From Chryseobacterium gleum (GTDB lineage Bacteria; Bacteroidota; Bacteroidia; Flavobacteriales; Flavobacteriaceae), in the NCBI GenBank assembly GCA_945897915.1, contig CAMDGB010000017.1:1-45379 (forward strand): 45,379 nucleotides of DNA, written 5' to 3'. Shown here in pieces: positions 34,744-45,379 of this stretch; within the stretch, counting starts at the first letter, position 1, and the number at the start of each line of letters is the position of its first letter. Below the pieces are notes generated by a model. It was not told where the DNA came from and did no database searches. It saw only the letters and a program-made list of their open reading frames with translations. Both the position numbers and the translations under genes were made by a program.

Positions 34744-36273
34744 ATGAACAACGTATTAATTTTAGATTTCGGATCACAATACACCCAATTAATTGCTCGA
34801 AGAGTTAGAGAATTAAATATTTTCTGTGAAATTTTCCCCTTTGACAAAATACCAACCGATTTATCATCTTATAAAGCTGTAATTTTAGGTGGAAGTCCTT
34901 GTTCTGTTCGTTCAGAAGAAGCATTGCATCCAGATTTATCTCAAATTAGAGGCATAAAACCTTTATTGGCTGTTTGTTATGGTGCCCAATATTTAGCTCA
35001 TTTTTCTGGTGGTGAAGTCTCAGCATCCAATACAAGAGAATACGGAAGAGCCAATTTATCTTACATCAAAGAAAACGAAGTGTTTTTAGAAGGTGTTTCA
35101 AACAATAGTCAAGTTTGGATGTCGCATTCGGACTCTATTAAAAAATTACCGACTAATGGTGTAAAAATAGCTAGTACAAAAGACGTTGAAAACGCAGCCT
35201 ATAAAATTGAAGGTGAGACTACTTACGCTATCCAATTTCATCCAGAGGTTTACCATTCTTCAGATGGAAAACAAATGCTAGAAAACTTCTTGGTTAAGAT
35301 TGCAAAAGTAGCACAAACCTTCACACCAAATGCTTTTGTGGAAGAAGTAATTGCAGATATGAAAGCCAAAATTGGTAACGATAAAGTAGTGTTAGGATTA
35401 TCTGGTGGTGTAGATTCTACAGTAGCAGCGGTAATTTTAAATAAAGCAATTGGCAGTAATTTGTATTGCATTTTTGTAAACAATGGATTATTACGCAAAA
35501 ACGAATACCAAAGTGTTTTAGACCAATACAAAGGAATGGGATTAAACGTTAAAGGTGTTGATGCGTCTCAACGTTTTTATGATGCTTTAGCGGGACTTGA
35601 TGATCCTGAGGCGAAACGTAAAGCTATTGGAAATGCATTTATTGAAGTGTTTGATGACGAAGCCAATCAGTTAAAAGATGTGAAATTTTTAGGTCAAGGT
35701 ACGATTTATCCCGATGTAATTGAATCCGTTTCAGCAACTGGAGGACCTTCAGCAACAATAAAATCGCATCATAATGTAGGTGGTTTACCTGATTTTATGA
35801 AATTACAAATTGTGGAACCTTTACGCATGTTATTTAAAGATGAAGTACGTAGAGTAGGTGCAACATTAGGAATTGACGCAGAATTATTAGGCCGTCATCC
35901 TTTTCCAGGACCAGGCTTAGCCATTCGTATTTTAGGTGACATTACAACTGAAAAGGTGGCGATTTTACAAGAAGTAGATGCTATATTTATTAATGGTTTA
36001 AAAGAACACGGTTTATACGATAAAGTTTGGCAAGCAGGTGCTATATTATTACCAGTTAATAGTGTAGGCGTTATGGGAGATGAGCGTACCTACGAAAAAG
36101 TAGTCGCGTTAAGAGCTGTAGAATCTACAGACGGAATGACGGCAGATTGGGTGCATTTACCTTATGAGTTTTTAATGAAAATATCGAATGAAATTATCAA
36201 TAATGTGCGTGGTGTAAACCGTGTGGTGTATGATATTAGCTCTAAACCACCAGCAACTATTGAATGGGAATAA
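34744..36273 (+). CDS. guaA: GMP synthase (glutamine-hydrolysing)
   Basis: The 509-residue protein has a glutaminase domain (1-190) with nucleophile Cys78 ([17 protein letters not shown]) and FHPEVYHS, and a synthetase domain with the PP-loop [13 protein letters not shown] and the [16 protein letters not shown] region; it ends [16 protein letters not shown], standard for GuaA. It makes GMP from XMP, glutamine and ATP. Length and start are normal. Co-directional with purM, but with the inverted array between them. A terminator follows. Confidence 0.98.
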   Translation: MNNVLILDFGSQYTQLIARRVRELNIFCEIFPFDKIPTDLSSYKAVILGGSPCSVRSEEALHPDLSQIRGIKPLLAVCYGAQYLAHFSGGEVSASNTREYGRANLSYIKENEVFLEGVSNNSQVWMSHSDSIKKLPTNGVKIASTKDVENAAYKIEGETTYAIQFHPEVYHSSDGKQMLENFLVKIAKVAQTFTPNAFVEEVIADMKAKIGNDKVVLGLSGGVDSTVAAVILNKAIGSNLYCIFVNNGLLRKNEYQSVLDQYKGMGLNVKGVDASQRFYDALAGLDDPEAKRKAIGNAFIEVFDDEANQLKDVKFLGQGTIYPDVIESVSATGGPSATIKSHHNVGGLPDFMKLQIVEPLRMLFKDEVRRVGATLGIDAELLGRHPFPGPGLAIRILGDITTEKVAILQEVDAIFINGLKEHGLYDKVWQAGAILLPVNSVGVMGDERTYEKVVALRAVESTDGMTADWVHLPYEFLMKISNEIINNVRGVNRVVYDISSKPPATIEWE

Positions 36274-36301
36274 AATTAAAATACCAATTCAAAAAACAAG
36301 G

Positions 36302-36343
36302 GCAATGTCAATATTTAATCTAAAATATGACGTTGCTTTTTTT
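36302..36343 (+). terminator. Terminator of guaA
   Basis: Stem GCAATGTCA...TATTT with AAATATGACGTTGC (one wobble pair and one bulged A), then a run of seven T residues. Confidence 0.85.
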
Positions 36344-36458
36344 ATTTTGAAATGTTGTAATTGAAATTATAATGCTTATTTTTGAGGAATGATATTGAAT
36401 TAGGCATTATTAATTTTGGCATTGAAATTGCACCGATTTAAAATTTAAACCAACCTTC

Positions 36459-37952
36459 ATGAAAAAAGCATATTATATATTGATTTTATTTTTGGTGAGT
36501 TACTTAAATTTTGCTCAAACCAAACATATTGTATTAAAGGGTGAGACTTTATATAGTATTTCAAAAAAATATAATATTACATCAGAAGACATTCTAAAAG
36601 CCAATCCAGAAGTTAAAAACGGCGTTCAAGAAAATAGTATTCTCACCATTCCAAAATCAGTAAAAAATATTCTATCATCAGAAAATATTATTTCTCATAA
36701 AGTAGAAGCAAAAGAAACGCTGTATAGTATTTCGAAAAAGTTTAATGTTTCTGTAGAAGAAATAATTGCGAAAAATCCATTGGTTAAAGATGGTTTAACA
36801 GAAGGTTGGTTTTTGATTTTGCCAAAGAAAAGTAGTATTGTCACTAAAAAAGATTCAATAATTTTAAATAAAGAAAAAGTAAATTTATTAGAAACCGTAA
36901 ATAAAACCAAAGAAAGAAATTTAGTTTTATTGATGCCTTTTAATATCAATAGAATTGAAAACGATTCTGCCAAAACCAAAATCGAATATTTTAAAACCGA
37001 TAAATTTTTGAATATTACACTTGATTTTTATGCAGGTGCGTTAAAAGCAATTGACTCAGCAAAAGTGCTTGGATTGCCTATTAATGCTAAAGTTTACGAT
37101 GCAGAATCTTCAAAATATTCTTCAAACGTGGCAACACTAATCAAAAATAATAATTTTTCTAATGTAGATGTTGTTATTGGACCTTTTACCAATTCTTTCG
37201 TAGAACTTGCCGGACAATTAGTGGATAAAAAAACAGCAGTTATTTCTCCATTAACTAATGATTTAGGCGCTGGAGGAACAAATGTTTTTTACGCAATGCC
37301 AAATGAAAATATTCAAAAAGTGAAATTGATATCGTATTTAAAATCAAAATCGGATGCTATTTTTGCCATTCATTCTTCTACAAAATTAAAATTAAGTACC
37401 TATTTTTCCTCCAATTATCCAGAAGTGAAATCCTTTTATTTTAATGAAAAAGGAATATTTGATTATTCAATATTAAAATCTAATTTTCAGAAAGGGAAAA
37501 AGAATTTTGTGATTTTGGATTCAGATAAAATCATACAAGTCATTTCCGTTGTCAATAATTTAATAAAACTTAAAAAAGAATTTGATATTCAATTGGTAGT
37601 TATAGAAAGGAATGATGCGTTAGATTTTGAAGAAATTTCCTCTAAAAACTTAGCTATTTTACAAATGTTGTATCCTTCTGCTATTCGTGAAAATGAATCG
37701 GTGGAAGCGTTACATTTTGCAAAAGCTTTTAAAAAAGAAAATAAAGTACAACCCAATCAATATGCTACTAGAGGTTTTGACGTAACTTTTGATGCAATAT
37801 TAAGAATGTGTCAGCATGAAGGGTTCTTCAAATCTGCTGAAACTCAAATTTCGGAACAAATTGAAAGTCAATTTAATTATATAAACAATACCAATAACGG
37901 CGTTTATATGATGTATTATAATTCTGATTTAACAATAAAACAAGCACAATAA
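36459..37952 (+). CDS. Secreted LysM protein with PBP1-like ligand-binding domain
   Basis: The 497-residue product has a signal peptide (to about residue 19, NFAQ), two LysM domains (about 22-65 and 80-123; both contain the GETLYSISKKYN or KETLYSISKKFN pattern) that bind peptidoglycan, and a type 1 periplasmic-binding fold (about 155-480; VDVVIGPFTNSFVELAGQL, TAVISPLTND). Many Bacteroidota carry this architecture; its ligand is not known. The next gene's ATG overlaps its stop (TAATG), implying translational coupling with the OsmC protein. Confidence 0.9.
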   Translation: MKKAYYILILFLVSYLNFAQTKHIVLKGETLYSISKKYNITSEDILKANPEVKNGVQENSILTIPKSVKNILSSENIISHKVEAKETLYSISKKFNVSVEEIIAKNPLVKDGLTEGWFLILPKKSSIVTKKDSIILNKEKVNLLETVNKTKERNLVLLMPFNINRIENDSAKTKIEYFKTDKFLNITLDFYAGALKAIDSAKVLGLPINAKVYDAESSKYSSNVATLIKNNNFSNVDVVIGPFTNSFVELAGQLVDKKTAVISPLTNDLGAGGTNVFYAMPNENIQKVKLISYLKSKSDAIFAIHSSTKLKLSTYFSSNYPEVKSFYFNEKGIFDYSILKSNFQKGKKNFVILDSDKIIQVISVVNNLIKLKKEFDIQLVVIERNDALDFEEISSKNLAILQMLYPSAIRENESVEALHFAKAFKKENKVQPNQYATRGFDVTFDAILRMCQHEGFFKSAETQISEQIESQFNYINNTNNGVYMMYYNSDLTIKQAQ

Positions 37953-38356
37953 TGGCAACTTCAAAAGTAACTTATTTAGGCGATTTACGCACGTCATCCA
38001 TACATTTAGCTTCTGGTTCAGAAATTATTTCGGATGCACCAATTGATAACAACGGAAAAGGAGAAGCATTTTCACCAACCGATACCGTTGCCAATGCTCT
38101 AGCGAGTTGTATGTTTACAGTAATGGGAATAAAAGCACAAGATTTAGCTGTAGATTTTTCAAATTCAACTGCAGAAGTAATAAAAATTATGGGAACTGAA
38201 CCTAGAAGAATTGCTCAAATTCACGTTACTTTTGCAATGAATGTTTCCGTTTCTGACAAAGAAAAAACCATTTTAGAAAAAACTGCAATGACTTGCCCAG
38301 TTTTAAATAGCTTACATCCAAATATTGTAAAGAATGTTGTTTTTAATTGGTTATAA
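37952..38356 (+). CDS. OsmC-family peroxide-handling protein
   Basis: The 134-residue protein has the two conserved Cys of the OsmC/Ohr fold: Cys53 in NALASCMFTVMG and Cys115 in AMTCPVLNSLHPN. The short length and sequence are of the OsmC branch, which reduces organic hydroperoxides. The start overlaps the preceding stop by one base. Confidence 0.93.
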   Translation: MATSKVTYLGDLRTSSIHLASGSEIISDAPIDNNGKGEAFSPTDTVANALASCMFTVMGIKAQDLAVDFSNSTAEVIKIMGTEPRRIAQIHVTFAMNVSVSDKEKTILEKTAMTCPVLNSLHPNIVKNVVFNWL

Positions 38357-38377
38357 TTTCTATTTTCTCAATAAACA

Positions 38378-38611
38378 ATGACCAACCAAGACCAACTCAT
38401 CAAACTTGCACATACTATTATGCCTTTTGGAAAATTTAAAGGCCGTTATCTTATTAATTTGCCCGAACAATATATTGTTTGGTACAAAAATAAAGGTTTT
38501 CCTGCAGGAACTTTAGGCGAACAACTTAAATTGGTATACGAATTGAAACTTAATGGATTAGAAGAATTAATTCATAACATTCAAAAAAAATATCCAAAAC
38601 CTTTAATTTAA
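38378..38611 (+). CDS. DUF3820 family protein
   Basis: A 77-residue protein with MPFGKFKGRYLINLPEQYIVWY and GFPAGTLGEQLKLVYE, the DUF3820 signature. Function is unknown. It follows the OsmC gene by 21 bases and probably ends that operon; octamer-like words come directly after the stop. Confidence 0.9.
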   Translation: MTNQDQLIKLAHTIMPFGKFKGRYLINLPEQYIVWYKNKGFPAGTLGEQLKLVYELKLNGLEELIHNIQKKYPKPLI

Positions 38612-38616
38612 TGTAT

Positions 38617-40341
<1,725 letters not shown>

Positions 40342-40425
40342 AAACGTTATTTTGTAACGTTTATATTTAAAAGCAGACTAATAAAATAAATTTAATCCAA
40401 CTCTGTTTGAGTTGCACATTCTATT

Positions 40426-42315
40426 ATGGAAGAAAAAAAATTTGACATAAAGTCGTTAATCGGATTCACATTAATCTTCGGAATTTTAATGTGGATGATG
40501 TATTCAAACCAACCTACAAAAGAAGAGTTAGCCGAAGCAGCCAAAAAAGAACAAGCTGACAAAGAAGCAAAAACCCCTAAAAGTATTCCAGCAGTTGCGG
40601 CAGTTCAAAATTCTGATCCAACAGCTAAAATTAGCCCTGAAGCATTGTCTAAATTAGGTGCTTTCGCTTACGCGGAAACATTGCCATCAGCTAGTAATAC
40701 TACTACTTTATTAGCAAATAGTGTATTGAGTTTAAAAATAGCCAATAAAGGTGGCTATATTTCTGAGGCAACCATTTTAAACCAAGAACAATTTAAGAAA
40801 GGTTCAGGAAAAGCGGTGCAAATTATTAAAGATAATAATGCGAATTTCAATTTGTCTTTAACAACCAAAGACGGTAAAGTTGTAAACACAAAGGATTTAT
40901 ATTTTGAACCCAAACTTTCTAAAGAAGGAAAAAATCAAGTCTTAACGATGCAACTAAAAACAGGTGAAAATCAGTTTTTAGAATACCGTTACGTAATGAA
41001 AGAAAAAGACCACATGTTGGAATTTTCTATTCGTACACAAGGTTTAGAAAATGTATTAAACACTTCAAAACCAACAGATTTAGAATGGAGTTTAAAAACC
41101 TATCGCAATGAAAAAAGTGTATCTTACGAAAACAGATATACTGAATTAACCTATGAATTTGATGGTGGAAAAGATGATTATTTAAATGCTACGTCCGATA
41201 ATGAAGACACAGCGGAAGCAGTTACTTATGTAGCTTTTAAGCAGCATTTTTATACTTCGGTTTTATTAACCAATACACCATTTAAAAAAGCTGATTTTAA
41301 ATCTGACAATTTAGTAGATGATGAAAAAACAGATACCGTTTTTACTAAAAACTTTACAGCAAAAATGCCATTAGAGTTTAAAAACGGCGCTTTAAATTAT
41401 GACATGAATATGTATTATGGTCCAACAGATTATAAAATATTAAGTGCTTATGATAAAAACTTAGATGAATTGGTTTCACTAGGTTGGGGTGTTTTCGGAT
41501 GGATAAATATGTTTGTATTTATTCCATTATTTGGATTATTATCTGGATTTATGTCATACGGAATTGCAATTATCATCTTCACGATTTTAATAAAAATTGC
41601 CATGTCGCCTATAACATACAAATCATTTTTGTCGCAAGCGAAAATGAAAGTTTTGAAACCAGAAATTGCAGAATTGGGAGAAAAATTCAAAAACAACCCA
41701 ATGAAAAAACAACAAGAAACAATGGCTTTGTATTCTAAAGCCGGAGTAAATCCAATGGCGGGTTGTATTCCAGCGTTAATACAATTACCATTTATGTATG
41801 CCTCGTTTCAGTTTTTTCCATCTGCTTTTGATTTGAGACAAAAAAGTTTCCTTTGGGCTGACGATTTATCTTCATACGACTCTATTTATAAATTGCCATT
41901 TAATATTCCTTTTTATGGTGATCACGTAAGTTTGTTTCCAATATTAGCATCTATTGCCATTTTCTTCTACATGAAAATGACTACTGGAGACCAAGCGATG
42001 CAAGCGCCACAACAAGAAGGCATGCCAGATATGGGGAAAATTATGAAAATCATGATTTATCTTTCTCCTATTATGATGTTGGTTTTCTTTAATAATTATG
42101 GATCAGGATTGAGTTTATACAACTTTATTTCTAATTTAATTACGATTGGAATTATGTTAGTCATTAAAAAATATGTGGTGGATGAAGAAAAAATACACGC
42201 ACAAATTCAAGTGAATAAAACGAAACCCAAAACGGAATCGAAATTTCAGAAGCGAATGCGAGAAATAATGGAAAATCAAGAAACTCAGAAAGCATTAAAT
42301 CAAAAGAAAAAATAA
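40426..42315 (+). CDS. yidC: Membrane protein insertase YidC
   Basis: The 629-residue protein has an N-terminal membrane helix (LIGFTLIFGILMWMMY), a large periplasmic beta domain (about 90-350) and the conserved insertase core (about 370-590: YGIAIIIFTILIKIAMSPIT, the basic coiled-coil hairpin, NPMAGCIPALIQLPFMYASFQFF, and two more helices), ending with a basic tail. It inserts inner-membrane proteins with or without SecYEG. It is co-directional with pyrG. The start is ATG, 12 bases after a small 6-bp stem-loop (40398-40414). Confidence 0.97.
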   Translation: MEEKKFDIKSLIGFTLIFGILMWMMYSNQPTKEELAEAAKKEQADKEAKTPKSIPAVAAVQNSDPTAKISPEALSKLGAFAYAETLPSASNTTTLLANSVLSLKIANKGGYISEATILNQEQFKKGSGKAVQIIKDNNANFNLSLTTKDGKVVNTKDLYFEPKLSKEGKNQVLTMQLKTGENQFLEYRYVMKEKDHMLEFSIRTQGLENVLNTSKPTDLEWSLKTYRNEKSVSYENRYTELTYEFDGGKDDYLNATSDNEDTAEAVTYVAFKQHFYTSVLLTNTPFKKADFKSDNLVDDEKTDTVFTKNFTAKMPLEFKNGALNYDMNMYYGPTDYKILSAYDKNLDELVSLGWGVFGWINMFVFIPLFGLLSGFMSYGIAIIIFTILIKIAMSPITYKSFLSQAKMKVLKPEIAELGEKFKNNPMKKQQETMALYSKAGVNPMAGCIPALIQLPFMYASFQFFPSAFDLRQKSFLWADDLSSYDSIYKLPFNIPFYGDHVSLFPILASIAIFFYMKMTTGDQAMQAPQQEGMPDMGKIMKIMIYLSPIMMLVFFNNYGSGLSLYNFISNLITIGIMLVIKKYVVDEEKIHAQIQVNKTKPKTESKFQKRMREIMENQETQKALNQKKK

Positions 42316-42378
42316 CTTCTTTAAAGCGTTCTATGCAGTATAATCGCAACTTCAGAATTGTCAAGTCATCATGTTTTT

Positions 42379-42409
42379 TTTGTTTTTAGCTGTTAATGTA
42401 TTACATTTG
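42379..42409 (+). promoter_or_regulatory. Promoter of the glycosyltransferase operon
   Basis: TTTG (42379-42382), 19-base spacer, TACATTTG (42402-42409): the best match to the Bacteroidota consensus in the window. Confidence 0.8.
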
Positions 42410-42496
42410 AATTTTATTAAATTAGCGGTATTTAAACCAAACCAAAAATTTAATTAACAGTCTGGTTTTTAATTATAAAAAAAATATCTCTTGTTT

Positions 42497-44146
42497 GTGC
42501 GCAATTTATTGATCCAATTTTCTAAATTTGAAAAACTACTTTTTATAACTATCTTGGTTATTTACATCAATAATCTTTTTATTGATATTATGAAAATAGA
42601 TGCTGCTCAATATGCTTCAATTGCGTTTGAAATGCTAACTAATAATTCGTATTTGCAAGTTACAGATATGCAAGCAGATTATCTAGACAAACCCCCACTT
42701 TTATTTTGGATTTCCAGTACCAGTATGGGGTTATTTGGCGTTTGTAATTTTGCTTATAAAATTGGTACATTTTTAATGTTACTTCTTTCTCTATTAGCTA
42801 TTTATAAACTATCTGTTCGTTACTACAATCAGGAAATTGCTAAAAATGCAACACTAATTTTCGCAACTTGTCAAGCTTTTTTTCAAATGACAAACGACGT
42901 AAGAACAGACGGATTATTGACTTCTAGCGTCATAATATCCATTTGGTTATTGGTAGAATACTTTTTTACCAATAAAATTAAATATTTACTATTTGGTGCA
43001 GTATTCACTGCATTTGCTATGATGTCAAAAGGACCAATTGGTATAATAGCTGTTTTAATGCCTATCGGTTTACAGTTACTTTATAAGAAAGATTGGAAAC
43101 AAATTTTTAATTTAAATTGGATTGTTTTTTTAGTAGTGGTGGCTTTGTTGTTGCTTCCTATGTCTTATGGTTTATATCTTCAATTTGATTTACATCCAGA
43201 GAAAATTATTAACGGAAAACAAAATCAAAGCGGCTTGTATTTTTATTATTGGTTGCAAAGTTTTGGTCGGATTACAGGTGAAAGTGTTTGGGATAATGGT
43301 TTGCCTTGGCACTTTTTTATTGGATCTATAAGTTGGGATTTTTTTCCTTGGATACTCGTTTTATATGCAGGATTGTTTCTTAAAATAAAAAATATGATAC
43401 TTAAAAAAACAGAGAATCTACTAGAAATTATTACGCTTAGCGGATTTTTAGTATTATTTATAATGTTATCCTTATCCAAGTACAAATTACCACATTACAT
43501 TTTTGTTACACTACCATTTGCTAGTATTATTTGCGCTAGCTATTTTGATAAAATCACTAGTATTCAGTTTAAAATTTGGAATAAAATTTATGTTGTATTT
43601 GGTTGTTTGGTTTTAATCATTTTGTGCGTCTATCCATTATTGTTTTTTAAAGAATTAAATTTTATTATTCTTTTTTTAATAATATTACAGGTTTTATTAC
43701 TGTATTTTAGAAATACAACAAAAATGCATGGAACATTAAAATTAATAAGTTATGTTATTGTTTTAAATTTGTTTTTAAGTTTTGTCTTTTATCCAAAATT
43801 ACTGTCGTTTCAAGCCGATTCTATGGCGGGAAAATGGTTGACAGATAATAAGGCTACGGCTTCTGTTTATTTAATAGATGAACAATCACACGCCTTTAAT
43901 TTTTATACGAAAAACACAAAAAACAATACTATTAGTATTGATGCAATTGATACAGTAAATCAATCAAGTTGGTTTTATATAAATGACGAAAGACTTCAAT
44001 TGGTCAAGCAAAAATATGATATTGTAAAAAAAATAAAATTCTCAGACTATCCAATAACAAGATTAAAGTTATCTTTTTTATTAGAAGACAAGCGTCCAGA
44101 ATCCTTAAAATATTATTATTTAATTCAATTAAAAAAAAGAACCTAA
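42497..44146 (+). CDS. GT39/ArnT-like membrane glycosyltransferase
   Basis: The 549-residue protein has about 10-12 membrane helices. The first extracytoplasmic loop holds [12 protein letters not shown] and [13 protein letters not shown], the Asp-containing motif of dolichyl- or undecaprenyl-phosphate-dependent transferases (PMT/ArnT type). It transfers a sugar or aminosugar from a lipid carrier to lipid A, protein or polymer. GTG 42497 is the start that keeps the first helix; TTG 42491 is an alternative, and ATG 42590 would cut off that helix. The following GT2 gene starts 2 bases after the stop, so donor synthesis and transfer are probably encoded together. Confidence 0.88.
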   Translation: MRNLLIQFSKFEKLLFITILVIYINNLFIDIMKIDAAQYASIAFEMLTNNSYLQVTDMQADYLDKPPLLFWISSTSMGLFGVCNFAYKIGTFLMLLLSLLAIYKLSVRYYNQEIAKNATLIFATCQAFFQMTNDVRTDGLLTSSVIISIWLLVEYFFTNKIKYLLFGAVFTAFAMMSKGPIGIIAVLMPIGLQLLYKKDWKQIFNLNWIVFLVVVALLLLPMSYGLYLQFDLHPEKIINGKQNQSGLYFYYWLQSFGRITGESVWDNGLPWHFFIGSISWDFFPWILVLYAGLFLKIKNMILKKTENLLEIITLSGFLVLFIMLSLSKYKLPHYIFVTLPFASIICASYFDKITSIQFKIWNKIYVVFGCLVLIILCVYPLLFFKELNFIILFLIILQVLLLYFRNTTKMHGTLKLISYVIVLNLFLSFVFYPKLLSFQADSMAGKWLTDNKATASVYLIDEQSHAFNFYTKNTKNNTISIDAIDTVNQSSWFYINDERLQLVKQKYDIVKKIKFSDYPITRLKLSFLLEDKRPESLKYYYLIQLKKRT

Positions 44147-44148
44147 TT

Positions 44149-44865
44149 GTGAAAAAATTATCCATAATTATCCCAGCATATAATGAAGGGAAAACTATCC
44201 ATTTGATTTTGGATAAAATCAAACAAGTAAATTTATTACAAGAAATTGAAAAAGAAATTATTATTGTAAACGATTTTTCTAACGACAATACAGAAGAAGC
44301 GATTAGTAATTATATCGAACAAAACCCAAATATTCGAATTCAATATTTCAAACATAGTTTCAATCAAGGAAAAGGTGCGGCACTTCATACAGGAATAAAA
44401 GAAGCAACTGGCGATTTTACCATTATTCAAGATGCAGACTTGGAATACGACCCAAATGAGTACAATTTATTATTACAACCTATTATTGATGGTTATGCAG
44501 ATGTTGTGTACGGCTCCAGATTTATGGGTGGCAATCCACACAGAATATTGTTTTTTTGGCATACACTTGGAAATAAATTTTTGACCACGCTATCAAATAT
44601 CTTTACGAATTTGAACTTAACGGATATGGAAACGTGTTACAAAATGTTTCGCACAGAAAGTATTCAAAAATTAGTGCTAAAAGAAAAAAGATTTGGATTT
44701 GAACCAGAAATAACTGCAAAAATATCTAGAATACCAAAAATCAGAATTTATGAAGTAGGCATATCCTATTATGGAAGAACCTACGAAGAAGGAAAAAAAA
44801 TTGGTTGGAAAGATGGATTTAGAGCTTTATATTGCATAGTCAAATATGGCCTTTTAAAGTTTTAA
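44149..44865 (+). CDS. GT2 family glycosyltransferase, polyprenyl-phosphate mannosyltransferase-like
   Basis: The 238-residue protein has [46 protein letters not shown] (the DxD-type metal site) and [14 protein letters not shown], a DPM1-like GT-A fold without membrane helices. It would load a sugar onto undecaprenyl phosphate as donor for the upstream GT39 protein. GTG start two bases after that gene's stop. A terminator follows. Confidence 0.93.
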   Translation: MKKLSIIIPAYNEGKTIHLILDKIKQVNLLQEIEKEIIIVNDFSNDNTEEAISNYIEQNPNIRIQYFKHSFNQGKGAALHTGIKEATGDFTIIQDADLEYDPNEYNLLLQPIIDGYADVVYGSRFMGGNPHRILFFWHTLGNKFLTTLSNIFTNLNLTDMETCYKMFRTESIQKLVLKEKRFGFEPEITAKISRIPKIRIYEVGISYYGRTYEEGKKIGWKDGFRALYCIVKYGLLKF

Positions 44866-44872
44866 TTTATTT

Positions 44873-44921
44873 CAAAAAAAAAAACAGATTCAAAAAATTG
44901 AATCTGTTTTTTTTTTTTTTT
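44873..44921 (+). terminator. Terminator of the glycosyltransferase operon
   Basis: Stem AAACAGATTCAA / TTGAATCTGTTT, 4-base loop, long T run. Confidence 0.93.
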
Positions 44922-45166
44922 GTGTAATACTGATTTATCTTCAAATTTACTTTTGTATATTTAGAGAAATTCATAGAATAAAATTTAAAAATAACAATTA
45001 TTTAATATTTGATTAAAGTCCTGATTTTTATTGATTTTTTTAGTAATTTATTTGTTTTTTTTAAAAATACAACACAAAAAAATGACAAATATTGATCTTA
45101 ATGATTGTAAATGTTTTTTTTATAATTTTTTTTTTGTAAAATTGTAAAAATTTAAAAACAAAAAGT
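44922..45166. other. A+T-rich spacer
   Basis: No gene recognised. TACTTTTG at 44948-44955 is an exact -7 match and could serve a downstream gene; a 21-codon frame at 45082 has no support. Confidence 0.5.
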
Positions 45167-45379
45167 GAAAAATTTATTTTCAATTTTGTTTTTAATTTCT
45201 TCTACTTTTTCTGTTTTTTCTCAGACCGATATTTGAGATTATTTAGAAGGTAGGAGTTTTAAAAATGAGCAAACAGGTTTAGTTGTTAAATATATGTAAT
45301 TATTTTATCTGTCTCAAATTTATAAAAAAAATATTTTTTTAGTATTAGTGTTCCCCAAAATCAACTTCCAGGATAGTAG
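45167..45379 (+). pseudogene. Broken small secreted protein gene, runs to the window end
   Basis: GTG 45167 begins a clear signal peptide (KNLFSILFLISSTFSVFSQ). The next codons, TDI then TGA, then DYLEGRSFKNEQTGLVVKYM and another stop, read as one protein interrupted by a stop, the first of which would be one base from TGG (Trp). The later part is out of frame. The 3' end may lie beyond the window. A sequencing error in the first stop cannot be ruled out, but two stops make decay more likely. Confidence 0.5.

Overview
The window is a chromosomal segment of a low-GC Bacteroidota, almost certainly a Flavobacterium-like member of the Flavobacteriaceae. The signs are type IX secretion (T9SS) sorting domains of both types A and B, a PorP/SprF partner protein, a starch-type SusD domain, GlnN-type glutamine synthetase, a cyclophilin-FKBP fusion, and promoters of the Bacteroidota form TTG-N19-TAnnTTTG. 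No rRNA, tRNA, CRISPR array, transposase or phage structural gene was found by eye.

Region 1 (1-11260) is the accessory part. It opens inside a large repeat adhesin with a type B T9SS domain, followed by its SprF-like partner. A WYL-domain regulator is transcribed away from a four-gene operon. That operon has a small type A T9SS protein, then three secreted paralogues with nearly the same first ~130 residues and unrelated C-termini: an S74 tail-fibre chaperone domain, a starch-type SusD domain, and a DUF1566 (Lcl-like) domain. After the operon lies a fused remnant: the tail of a second WYL gene joined in frame to what looks like the last strands of an outer-membrane barrel. The WYL tail therefore occurs twice, as direct repeats around a 6.4 kb segment.

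Region 2 (11260-33295) is mostly conserved chromosome. It holds an ETHE1-like hydrolase with two rhodanese domains, an SDR, a transaldolase-type FSA/TAL enzyme, a thioredoxin-fold lipoprotein without cysteines, a YbiT-like ABC-F protein, TrmD, the dual PPIase, a cytochrome c lipoprotein, a MazG-like enzyme, SecA, a DUF2795 protein, PduO-type adenosyltransferase, TerC, GlnN, two double-OmpA-domain proteins and an FAD monooxygenase with a DnaJ-like cysteine-rich head.

Region 3 (33468-44865) holds purM, guaA, a LysM plus PBP1-like protein, OsmC, DUF3820, pyrG, yidC and a two-gene glycosyltransferase operon. The last 500 bases contain a terminator and a broken secreted-protein gene.

The main unusual signals are the SusD chimera and the shared-head cassette, the WYL tail repeats, a dyad carrying back-to-back -33 boxes between the WYL gene and the cassette, and five gene 3' ends occupied by tandem 7- or 8-base words, three of them as head-to-head inverted heptamer arrays with a different word at each locus.
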